Shown: positions 27,275-33,420 of the stretch, one piece after another
Layout: each line of letters begins with the position of its first letter
Numbering within the stretch: position 1 is the stretch's first letter
Origin: an uncultured beta proteobacterium
Lineage (GTDB): Bacteria > Pseudomonadota > Gammaproteobacteria > Burkholderiales > Burkholderiaceae_C
Length of the DNA: 64,000 nucleotides
Assembly: GCA_903909815.1 (NCBI GenBank)
Contig: CAIVXG010000014.1
Span: 1-64,000 of the forward strand
Direction of reading: 5' to 3'
Made by a program: the position numbers and the translations under genes
Notes under the pieces: model-generated
What the model saw: the letters and a program-made list of their open reading frames with translations, nothing else
What the model was told of the DNA's origin: nothing
Database searches by the model: none

Positions 27275-28081
27275 GTGTTCACAGATTCACACTGCCATTT
27301 GACTTTCCCCGAACTGGCGGCGCAGTTGCCGCAGATTCGACAGGCCATGGCCCAGGCGCAAGTGACGCGCGCGCTGTGCATTTGCACCACCTTGGAGGAG
27401 TTCGAGACGGTGCACGCACTGGCACTGAGCTACGACAATTTCTGGGCCACCGTGGGCGTGCATCCCGACAACGAAGGCGTGACCGAACCGACGCTGAACG
27501 ACCTGATCGAGCTTGGCCGGCGCCCGCGCGTGGTCGGTATCGGCGAGACCGGACTGGATTATTTCCGCCTGGGCGCCCGCAGCGTGGCCGACATGGAGTG
27601 GCAACGGGAGCGCTTTCGGACTCATATTCGCGCCGCGCGTCAGCTTGGAAAACCACTTGTCATTCATACCCGCAGTGCCTCGGAAGACACTCTGGCGCTG
27701 CTACGAGAGGAGGGCGAGGATGGCAGCGCCGGTTCGGCCGGCGGCGTTTTCCATTGCTTCACCGAAAGCCAGCAGGTGGCCAGAACAGCGCTGGACCTGG
27801 GTTTTTACATCTCTTTTTCGGGCATTCTGACTTTCAAGAATGCCCATGACTTGCACCTGGTTGCCAGCCTGGTACCGTTGAATCGTGTCCTGATCGAGAC
27901 CGACAGCCCCTATCTTGCACCCGTTCCTTATCGCGGAAAGACAAACAACCCGTCCTATGTGCCCTGGGTTGCAAAGCAGCTTGCTCACTTGAGAAACTGC
28001 CCGGTTGAACTCATCGCGCAGGCCACCAGTGACAATTTCGAGCGACTTTTTAAGGGAACGAAACTTGATAAAACACTTTAG
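27275..28081 (+). CDS. tatD: TatD-family metal-dependent hydrolase/DNase
   Basis: 268-residue TIM-barrel hydrolase. Metal ligands are visible in DSHCHL (HxH), GETGLDY (Glu), VIHTR, GVFHCFT and ETDSPYLAP (Asp). The GTG at 27275 (VFTDSHCHL) is preferred over an upstream ATG because it has GGAA at a normal distance and gives the standard N-terminus and length (~260). TatD proteins are exonucleases in several bacteria; substrate here is inferred from family. Its 3' end overlaps the next gene by 17 bases. Confidence 0.92.
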   Translation: MFTDSHCHLTFPELAAQLPQIRQAMAQAQVTRALCICTTLEEFETVHALALSYDNFWATVGVHPDNEGVTEPTLNDLIELGRRPRVVGIGETGLDYFRLGARSVADMEWQRERFRTHIRAARQLGKPLVIHTRSASEDTLALLREEGEDGSAGSAGGVFHCFTESQQVARTALDLGFYISFSGILTFKNAHDLHLVASLVPLNRVLIETDSPYLAPVPYRGKTNNPSYVPWVAKQLAHLRNCPVELIAQATSDNFERLFKGTKLDKTL

Positions 28082-28733
28082 ATATATCCTCTATCTTTAT
28101 GTTTTTATTGGATATTGTTTGGCAGAAGCGGGATCGTATGAGGATTTTTTCCAGGCCGTGAGGGTCGACGATGCCGACACCGTCACAGCCCTGCTGGAGC
28201 GCGGCTTCGATGTCAATACGCCAGACGCAAGTTCGTCTTACGCGCTGGCCATCGCTTTGAGCGCAGCCTCGGCACGCGTTGTTCAGCTGCTGCTGCATTG
28301 GCCTGCGACCCATGTCGACCAACGCAATGCCAACGATGAGACGCCGCTGATGATGGCTGCGCTCGCAGGCAACCTGGGGGTGGCGCAGGCATTGATCGCC
28401 AAGGATGCCGATGTCAACAAGCCCGGATGGGCGCCGTTGCATTACGCCGCCACGCATGGCCATCTTGAAGTGATGCAACTGCTGCTGGACCACCATGCCT
28501 ACATTGACGCCGAATCTCCCAACGGAACCACGCCTTTGATGATGGCGGCGCTGTACGGTACGCCGCAGGCAGTGAAACTGCTGCTGCAAGCAGGAGCCGA
28601 CCCGCTGCTGATAAATCAACAGCACTTGAGCGCCCTCGATTTTGCAAAAAGTGGCTCTAGAGACGAGAGCGAAGCGTTGCTTAGCGCGGCACTTCGCACT
28701 CGCGGCGCCCAGGAAACGCCATCCAAGCCGTGA
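28065..28733 (+). CDS. Exported ankyrin-repeat protein
   Basis: 222 residues. A TTG start is proposed because AAGGGAA lies ~6 bases upstream; no ATG gives the signal-peptide-like segment IKHFRYILYLYVFIGYCLAEA. At least four ankyrin repeats follow (VDDADTVTALLERGFDVN, NDETPLMMAALAGN, GWAPLHYAATHGHLEVMQLL, NGTTPLMMAALYGTPQAVKLLLQAGADP). Likely a periplasmic protein-interaction module. The first 60 bases are much richer in A/T than neighbours. It overlaps the tatD 3' end and is probably cotranscribed; function unknown. Confidence 0.8.
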   Translation: MIKHFRYILYLYVFIGYCLAEAGSYEDFFQAVRVDDADTVTALLERGFDVNTPDASSSYALAIALSAASARVVQLLLHWPATHVDQRNANDETPLMMAALAGNLGVAQALIAKDADVNKPGWAPLHYAATHGHLEVMQLLLDHHAYIDAESPNGTTPLMMAALYGTPQAVKLLLQAGADPLLINQQHLSALDFAKSGSRDESEALLSAALRTRGAQETPSKP

Positions 28734-28805
28734 TGACGACAACGCTACACTGGCTTCGTTCGCCCTAACGCGGCTTCAAAAATTTCCTCAACCCCCAGGA
28801 GCGCC

Positions 28806-30197
28806 ATGAAAGCAGAACACAACGAACTCATCACCCGTATCGGCCCGAACACGGCCTGCGGCAATTTGATGCGCCATTACTGGCAGCCAGTGGCGCTCGT
28901 AGATGAGTTCAATCCCGTGCTCGATCCCGCCATGGCGCTGCGTCCGGTGAAAGCGGTAAGGCTGCTGGGGCAAGACCTGGTGCTGTTTAAAAATGCGCCC
29001 GCCTCCCCGGACAATACCGTGCCAGTCACCTGGGGTTTGCTCGACCGCGACTGCCCGCACCGGGGTGCCGATCTGGCCTTTGGCCGGTTTGAGCAAAGCG
29101 AGCAGGGCGCCAGCCTGCGTTGCCCCTTTCATGGCTGGCAATTTGACGCCAATGGCCAGTGCCTGGAGACCCCTGCCGAGCCCATTGGCAGCCAGCTTTG
29201 CCAGCAGGTGAAGCAGCGCAGCTACCCGGTGCAGGAACGCAGCGGCGTGCTGTTCGCGTGGATGGGCCCGCAAGGCTCCACGCCGCCCGCGCTTGCTTCC
29301 TTTGATTGCTTCACTGCGCCCTGCACCCATACTTTTGCGTTCAAGGGACTTTGGGCATGCAACTGGCTGCAGGCATTTGAAGTCGGAATCGACCCCGCTC
29401 ACGCCTCGTACTTGCACCGGTTTTTTCAGGATCAAGCGCTGGAAGGCTCCTACGGTCGTCAGTTTCGCGGCGCCAGCGTAGGCACGCTGGACGGCGAGCG
29501 ACTGCCCATGACCCGGGTATTGCGCGAATTTGACCAGCCGGAAATCAGTTTCGCCGCCACCGACTACGGACTGCAGCTCACGACGCTGCGCCCCATCAAC
29601 GCACAGCAAACGCATGTGCGGGTGACGAACGCGATCTTCCCCAGCACCTTTGTCATCCCGCTGTCTGAGCACATCACCATCACGCAGTTCCACGTGCCTG
29701 TGGACGACACGCACAACTACTGGTATGCGATCTTTACCAGCTTCACTGACCCTCTGGACAAGGAGGCGATGCGCCAGCAACGCCTGCAAGCTGTCGACCT
29801 GCCGAACTACCTACCCAAGTCGGGGCGGCACAACAACTGGGGTTACAGCGCCGAGGAGCAACGCACCAAGACCTATCTGGGCATGGGCGAGGACGACATC
29901 AACGTGCACGATCAATGGGCCTGCGAAAGCATGGGCCCAATACAGGATCGCACGCGCGAGCATCTGGGAAGCAGCGACAAGGTCATCATGGCGAATCGTC
30001 GCGCACTGATCAAGGCGATTGAAACCGTGCAGGCGGGTGGCTTGCCGCCCGGGGTCGCTGATGGACAAAAGGCGCCGGCCATGACCGGGCCTGACACCGT
30101 GGACGGGATCGCTCCCGCGCACGAATGCGAGGCCTTCTGGCGCGCCACCGCGGCAGCCAAGCGCGCGGGCGCTCCCTGGCTTCAGCCCCATGAGTGA
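28806..30197 (+). CDS. Rieske non-haem iron oxygenase, large subunit
   Basis: 463-residue aromatic ring-hydroxylating/demethylating-type oxygenase component. The Rieske [2Fe-2S] ligands are C83/H85 (CPHRGADL) and C106/H109 (CPFHGW); the mononuclear iron site is E192-x3-D196-P-x-H199-x4-H204 (EVGIDPAHASYLH), with the bridging Asp. It resembles phthalate/phenoxybenzoate-type one-subunit oxygenases. No reductase gene is adjacent. It overlaps the following glutamine-synthetase-like gene by 8 bases, so the pair forms one unit. Substrate unknown; the partner hints at an amine or aniline derivative. Confidence 0.88.
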   Translation: MKAEHNELITRIGPNTACGNLMRHYWQPVALVDEFNPVLDPAMALRPVKAVRLLGQDLVLFKNAPASPDNTVPVTWGLLDRDCPHRGADLAFGRFEQSEQGASLRCPFHGWQFDANGQCLETPAEPIGSQLCQQVKQRSYPVQERSGVLFAWMGPQGSTPPALASFDCFTAPCTHTFAFKGLWACNWLQAFEVGIDPAHASYLHRFFQDQALEGSYGRQFRGASVGTLDGERLPMTRVLREFDQPEISFAATDYGLQLTTLRPINAQQTHVRVTNAIFPSTFVIPLSEHITITQFHVPVDDTHNYWYAIFTSFTDPLDKEAMRQQRLQAVDLPNYLPKSGRHNNWGYSAEEQRTKTYLGMGEDDINVHDQWACESMGPIQDRTREHLGSSDKVIMANRRALIKAIETVQAGGLPPGVADGQKAPAMTGPDTVDGIAPAHECEAFWRATAAAKRAGAPWLQPHE

Positions 30198-31692
30198 CTT
30201 TGCACAGCGCTGCGGCGTCGATGACGCTGCGCGCCAAGCCGCCGTGACGCAAGCGCTGCGCCTGATGGACGCAAAGGGTGTCGACAGTGTGCGCTTTGCC
30301 TGGTGCGACCTGCACGGCATGCTGCGCGCCAAGACGCTTCTCGGCCCTGCAGTGGCTGATTCCCTGCGCGCCGGAGTGGGCATGGTCAGCACCCTGATGC
30401 TCAAGGACACGTCAGACCGCACCGCCTACAAGGTGTTTGAGCCCGGTGGTGCAAGCGCGTTGCCAGGGTTTGAAGGCGCCAGCAATCTGCTGCTGCTGGC
30501 CGATCCGGCCAGCTTCAAGGTTCTGCCCTGGGCCGCAAAAACGGGCTGGATTCAGGGCCAGCTCTGGTTTGCCGACGCACGCCCGGTGGAACTGGACACG
30601 CGTCTGGTGTTGCAGCGCGCATTGCAGCGCCTTGAACGTGCCGGCTATGGTTTGAATTGCGGCTTGGAGATCGAGCTGCACGTGTATCGTATCGACGATC
30701 GGGCGCACGACGCGGCACTTGACCCGGAACTCGCCGCCTGGCCTGGTCAGGCGCCCAAAGTGTCCATGATCCATCCCGGCTACCACCTGCTGGGAGAAGG
30801 ATTGAGCGACCTGGCAGAAGAGCCCTTACGCATCATTCAGCAGACCGCACTGGCGCTAGGGTTGCCGCTGCGCTCATTGGAGGTCGAATTTGGCCCAAGT
30901 CAGTTGGAGGCGGTGTTTGACGTGACCGACGCGCTCACGGCCGCGGACAACATGGTGCTGTTTCGCAGCGGGGTCAAACAGGCGCTGCGGCGCGCAGGTT
31001 TTCATGCCACATTCATGTGCCGACCGCCATTTCCCAACATCATGTCCAGTGGCTGGCATTTGCACCAGTCGTTGTGTTTTCTGGACGCCCAGGCCTCGGG
31101 AAAGTCTGGGCGAAACGCCTTCATGCGCGAGGCGCGCGCCGAGGAGTCGCAGCCGCGGGATGCGCAATTCACACTATCTGAAGTAGGTGAACATTATTTG
31201 GCCGGGCTGCTCGCCCATGCGCGGGCCAGCACGGTTTTTTGCACACCAACGGTCAACGGCTACGGCCGCTTCCAGCCAAATGCGCTGGCGCCACAATCGG
31301 TACTGTGGGGGCGCGACAACCGGGGTGCGATGTTGCGCGTCATCGGGGACATCGGTGACAGCGCGACGCGCATCGAGAATCGTCTGGGCGAGCCCGCGGC
31401 CAACCCTTATCTTTACCTTGCGTCTCAGATTCATGCGGGCCTGGACGGCATGGAGCGCCGGTTGAAGGCGCCGCTGGCCACGGACTCGCCGTACGCTGAG
31501 CGCGCAGAAAGGATTCCTACCTCGTTGACTGAGGCGCTGGACGCGTTGCTGGACGACAGCGTGTTGGTGGATGCCATGGGCCGCGACTTCGTGGCTTACA
31601 TGGTGCAGGTAAAGCGATCAGAAGCGAGTCGCTATGAGCAGGCCGAGGACAAGACCGAATTCTTCCGGCGTGAGTATTTCAGCCGAATTTAG
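30190..31692 (+). CDS. Glutamine synthetase-family ligase (gamma-glutamyl-amide/polyamine synthetase-like)
   Basis: 500-residue ATP-dependent ligase. Core motifs of the family are present: LEVEFGPSQLEAVFD, SSGWHLHQS (ATP/glutamate site), NGYGRFQPNALAPQSVLWGRDNRGAMLRV and RIENRLGEPAANPYLYLA. The N-terminus (VRFAWCDLHGMLRAKTL) and length point to the GS-like enzymes that glutamylate amines, such as PuuA, IpuC or AtdA1, rather than housekeeping GlnA. ATG at 30190 lies inside the Rieske gene (8-base overlap). It ends 10 bases before the left repeat of the dif-associated element. Substrate is inferred only. Confidence 0.85.
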   Translation: MSDFAQRCGVDDAARQAAVTQALRLMDAKGVDSVRFAWCDLHGMLRAKTLLGPAVADSLRAGVGMVSTLMLKDTSDRTAYKVFEPGGASALPGFEGASNLLLLADPASFKVLPWAAKTGWIQGQLWFADARPVELDTRLVLQRALQRLERAGYGLNCGLEIELHVYRIDDRAHDAALDPELAAWPGQAPKVSMIHPGYHLLGEGLSDLAEEPLRIIQQTALALGLPLRSLEVEFGPSQLEAVFDVTDALTAADNMVLFRSGVKQALRRAGFHATFMCRPPFPNIMSSGWHLHQSLCFLDAQASGKSGRNAFMREARAEESQPRDAQFTLSEVGEHYLAGLLAHARASTVFCTPTVNGYGRFQPNALAPQSVLWGRDNRGAMLRVIGDIGDSATRIENRLGEPAANPYLYLASQIHAGLDGMERRLKAPLATDSPYAERAERIPTSLTEALDALLDDSVLVDAMGRDFVAYMVQVKRSEASRYEQAEDKTEFFRREYFSRI

Positions 31693-31701
31693 CGCTGTGC
31701 A

Positions 31702-31731
31702 GATAATTGAATGTACTTCATACGATGTATA
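31702..31731. repeat. Left attachment site (XerC arm intact, XerD arm degenerate)
   Basis: First copy of the 30-base direct repeat, 10 bases after the GS-like gene stop. XerC arm at 31715-31725, TGTATA at 31726-31731. The following 11 bases (31732-31742, GCTCAGTAAGG) do not resemble the XerD arm TTATGTTAACA. Weak similarity to the right copy continues about 14 bases leftwards (9 matches). Confidence 0.85.
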
Positions 31732-31733
31732 GC

Positions 31734-32060
31734 TCAGTAAGGTGTTGATTTAACGGAAGATTTTTCCGATGTGGCTAAAAAAGGGGAGGCGGCTGAACTC
31801 AGAACAGCCGTTTTTCCAGGGCACGATGTGGCCGCTGTAGCGTTCAAAGTCTGTGGCCGCGAAGTGGCCGCAGTGGTCGGCCAGCGCCGGGCAGGATGCG
31901 CGGCAGCACTGGCAAGCTCGGGGCGGTGTAGGCCGGTCGGGTACCCCTCGCGGCGTCTACCATGGGGCGCTGCCCCATACCCCGAACAGCCAAACGCGGT
32001 GCGATGGGTGCGGTTCGTGTTGACCCATGCCGAGTAAAGCCGGTCGGTAAATGCACTCAT
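31734..32060 (-). CDS. Hypothetical ORF of the dif element, possibly frameshifted
   Basis: 108-codon frame starting MSAFTDRLYSAWVNTNRTHR, coupled by ATGA to the preceding 63-residue ORF. The first ~30 residues look protein-like; the later part (ASAAAHPARRWPTTAATSRP) looks like low-complexity shadow, while another frame over the same DNA reads a Cys-rich sequence (separate entry). The real product may switch frame here. Its stop lies just inside the left attachment site. Confidence 0.35.
   Translation of the reverse strand: MSAFTDRLYSAWVNTNRTHRTAFGCSGYGAAPHGRRREGYPTGLHRPELASAAAHPARRWPTTAATSRPQTLNATAATSCPGKTAVLSSAASPFLATSEKSSVKSTPY
31750..31956 (-). pseudogene. Cys-rich open frame without a start, probable frameshifted 3' part
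   Basis: A 68-codon leftward frame between a TAG (31959-31957) and a TAA (31752-31750) reads CQCCRASCPALADHCGHF and ATDFERYSGHIVPWKNGCSE. The cysteine spacing and amino-acid mix look like a small zinc-ribbon-type domain. There is no ATG/GTG/TTG start in this frame, so it may be the displaced end of the MSAFTDRLYS ORF after an indel. No family recognised. Confidence 0.35.
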
Positions 32061-32248
32061 GATGCCCTCCGCAGCAGGCTTTCCAGGCACTCGCAAGCCG
32101 CCCGGATGCCTTCTATCTGGTCCCTGAACACATCTACCCAGGGCGGCGGGTCGCCGTCACCTGCAAGGTCCAGCGCCTTGGCTATCGAGTCGGCAGCTAT
32201 CAAACGATCGTTCATGGCGTCCATGGCCGCACTGATGCACGGGTTCAT
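32057..32248 (-). CDS. Hypothetical 63-residue protein of the dif element
   Basis: 63 residues, mainly helical and acidic (SAAMDAMNDRLIAADSIAKA, WVDVFRDQIEGIRAACECLE). The ATG overlaps the stop of the xafT-like frame (ATGA), and its own stop overlaps the next ORF in the same way, which suggests a translationally coupled chain. No family recognised. Confidence 0.5.
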   Translation of the reverse strand: MNPCISAAMDAMNDRLIAADSIAKALDLAGDGDPPPWVDVFRDQIEGIRAACECLESLLRRAS

Positions 32249-33159
32249 GGTGTACCCCCTGGCAGACTGGACGCGGTGGCTTGCCCGGTCGCTTTCGCTC
32301 CCGCAAGCCTACCGCTGGAGTTTTCGCTCGGCGCGAAGCCGAGCCGTGAGGTCCCGGCGTTGTTTTTTGCTGAGTCCGGCGGTCGAGCTGGTGGCGGTCG
32401 ACTCGGGCTTGTCCTGTTCCCTGAGACTTGCTTTAGATGGGGTTTCGGCCCCAAGTGTGGCCCCGGTGGCGGCCGGTTGAGCGTCAACTGGACCCCGCAA
32501 GTAGGCGTCCAGGGCAACGCACAGGAGGGCGTTAAGGCTGATTCCGAGGTAATCGGCGCGGGCACGTCCAGCGGCGTCGAGGGCGTCAGGTAGTCGTAAA
32601 GAGTAGGCCATGACGTCATTGTAACGTCAGATTGATGTCTATTTTCGACCTCAAGCCTTGCTCCAGCACGCTTTGTTTTAGATGGGACAAGCCCAGCGCC
32701 TTCGGCGCTTGCCGCGGACTGCGCTTCGCTGGACCGCGCCGCAGGCGCTGCCGACGATGCCAGGATTGAACGCAGCCGCGTTACCTCGTTGTAGGCCGAA
32801 ATGAAGCCGTGAGCCTTGCGGACCATCAGCGACCACCATGCGCCATCGTGTGGCGCGATCTGGTGACCCTCGGGCGTGACCAGCAAGCCGCCTTGAAAAC
32901 TCCAACCAGCCCAGGCATCGCCAGGAAGCTCCAGACGCGCCAGGACGCGGCAAAGTTTGTAGACCGCAAACGGGATGCGGTGCGAGCCGGTTTCCCAGTT
33001 ATGCCAAGTGCGCTCGGTGACCTGAAAATACTTCGCAGCGACCGCGACCGACCATGCCATGGAGCAGCGAGCCATGCGCAGGCGATATCCAAGCTGGGCG
33101 CGGTGATCCGGGTCATGGCGGCAGTTTTGACGATGTACGGATAATTGAATGTACTTCAT
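32245..33159 (-). CDS. XafT-like (VC1465-type) Xer recombination activation factor, HTH protein
   Basis: The frame is open for 304 residues, but only the first ~110-125 look like a protein family: YRLRMARCSMAWSVAVAAKY, FQVTERTWHNWETGSHRIP (helix-turn-helix), then LPGDAWAGWSFQGGLLVTPEG and APHDGAWWSLMVRKAHGF. I recognise this as the small HTH protein of Xer-dependent elements (XafT of TLC-phi activates XerD without FtsK); the name is from memory, not a search. The ATG (33159-33157) lies inside the XerC arm of dif. The Pro/Ser/Thr-rich C-terminal ~130 residues overlap another ORF in a different frame, and the stop overlaps the next start (ATGA). Whether the long tail is translated is uncertain. 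Confidence 0.7.
   Translation of the reverse strand: MKYIQLSVHRQNCRHDPDHRAQLGYRLRMARCSMAWSVAVAAKYFQVTERTWHNWETGSHRIPFAVYKLCRVLARLELPGDAWAGWSFQGGLLVTPEGHQIAPHDGAWWSLMVRKAHGFISAYNEVTRLRSILASSAAPAARSSEAQSAASAEGAGLVPSKTKRAGARLEVENRHQSDVTMTSWPTLYDYLTPSTPLDVPAPITSESALTPSCALPWTPTCGVQLTLNRPPPGPHLGPKPHLKQVSGNRTSPSRPPPARPPDSAKNNAGTSRLGFAPSENSSGRLAGAKATGQATASSLPGGTP
32309..32611 (-). CDS. Small ribbon-helix-helix-like protein of the dif element
   Basis: 100 residues beginning YSLRLPDALDAAGRARADYL and GISLNALLCVALDAYL, which looks like an Arc/MetJ-type ribbon-helix-helix fold (beta strand, helix, turn, helix), followed by a polar, charged tail ending KKQRRDLTARLRAERK. It lies wholly inside the 3' part of the xafT-like frame but in another frame. 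The ATG is within TGACGTCA, with no clear ribosome site. Probably a small DNA-binding regulator of the element; family assignment is tentative. Confidence 0.6.
   Translation of the reverse strand: MAYSLRLPDALDAAGRARADYLGISLNALLCVALDAYLRGPVDAQPAATGATLGAETPSKASLREQDKPESTATSSTAGLSKKQRRDLTARLRAERKLQR
32611..32636. promoter_or_regulatory. Candidate operator with TGACGTCA palindrome and repeated ACGTCA
   Basis: The palindrome TGACGTCA (32611-32618) overlaps the start codon of the RHH-like gene; a second AACGTCA follows about 7 bases later and a weaker GATGTC after that. Spaced repeats at the start of an RHH gene are typical of autoregulatory sites. Inference from form only. Confidence 0.3.
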
Positions 33160-33169
33160 ACGATGTATA
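33140..33169. repeat. Right copy of the 30-base direct repeat
   Basis: Identical to 31702-31731 over all 30 bases. Its right part is the XerC arm and centre of the complete dif site; its left part codes for the first codons (IQLS) of the leftward xafT-like gene. Confidence 0.9.
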
Positions 33170-33180
33170 TTATGTTAACA
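33153..33180. other. dif: Chromosome dimer resolution site dif
   Basis: 28-base XerCD site: XerC arm ACTTCATACGA (33153-33163), centre TGTATA (33164-33169), XerD arm TTATGTTAACA (33170-33180). The centre equals that of E. coli dif, and the XerD arm matches TTATGTTAAAT at 9 of 11 positions; XerC arms are known to vary more. GGGNAGGG (KOPS) octamers point towards it from both sides. It marks the replication terminus and is the working dif after integration of the element on its left. Confidence 0.88.
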
Positions 33181-33420
33181 CTCGAATGCTGAGAACCTGA
33201 CACTGGAAGGTGGTATATCCACGGGCCATGATCAACGGCTCACGGCTTGCGTAACAATGAATGCGACTTGCAGCATGGTCAGTCGGTGCGACGCCCTTTA
33301 GCGCAAGCCTGGTCTGACCCTCGAAGTCCGAATCGAACGCCGACTTCACCACCGAATTCAACAAGAAAGCACCATTTTGCGGGGCCTGACGGGAAAATGT
33401 CGGCGCCCGATTGTCATTCC

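Larger units (their letters stand above)
31702..33180. mobile_element. Miniature Xer-exploiting integrative element (XafT/TLC-phi-like IMEX) at dif
   Basis: A ~1.44 kb segment bounded by a perfect 30-base direct repeat (31702-31731 and 33140-33169). Each repeat ends with an 11-base XerC arm ACTTCATACGA and the centre TGTATA. On the right this continues into a canonical XerD arm, making a complete dif; on the left the XerD position is GCTCAGTAAGG, only 3/11 like the true arm. This is the pattern left by TLC-phi-type elements, whose attP lacks a good XerD site and which need XafT to activate XerD. All plausible genes read leftward: xafT-like, RHH-like, and two small ORFs chained by ATGA overlaps. 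No integrase or replication gene is seen. Confidence 0.8.

Noticed and set aside
31725-31745. tRNA D-arm-like string TAGCTCAGTAAGG next to the left repeat
   Set aside because: No acceptor stem, anticodon arm or T-loop (GGTTCAA-type) follows; it is the degenerate XerD-arm region.
31771-32037. 88-codon + strand frame within the dif element
   Set aside because: It is antisense to the leftward small ORFs and lacks a ribosome site; the leftward chain with ATGA overlaps is more credible.
33170-33364. 64-codon minus-strand frame just right of dif
   Set aside because: No ribosome site or recognisable domain; it runs into dif and was not supported as a gene.
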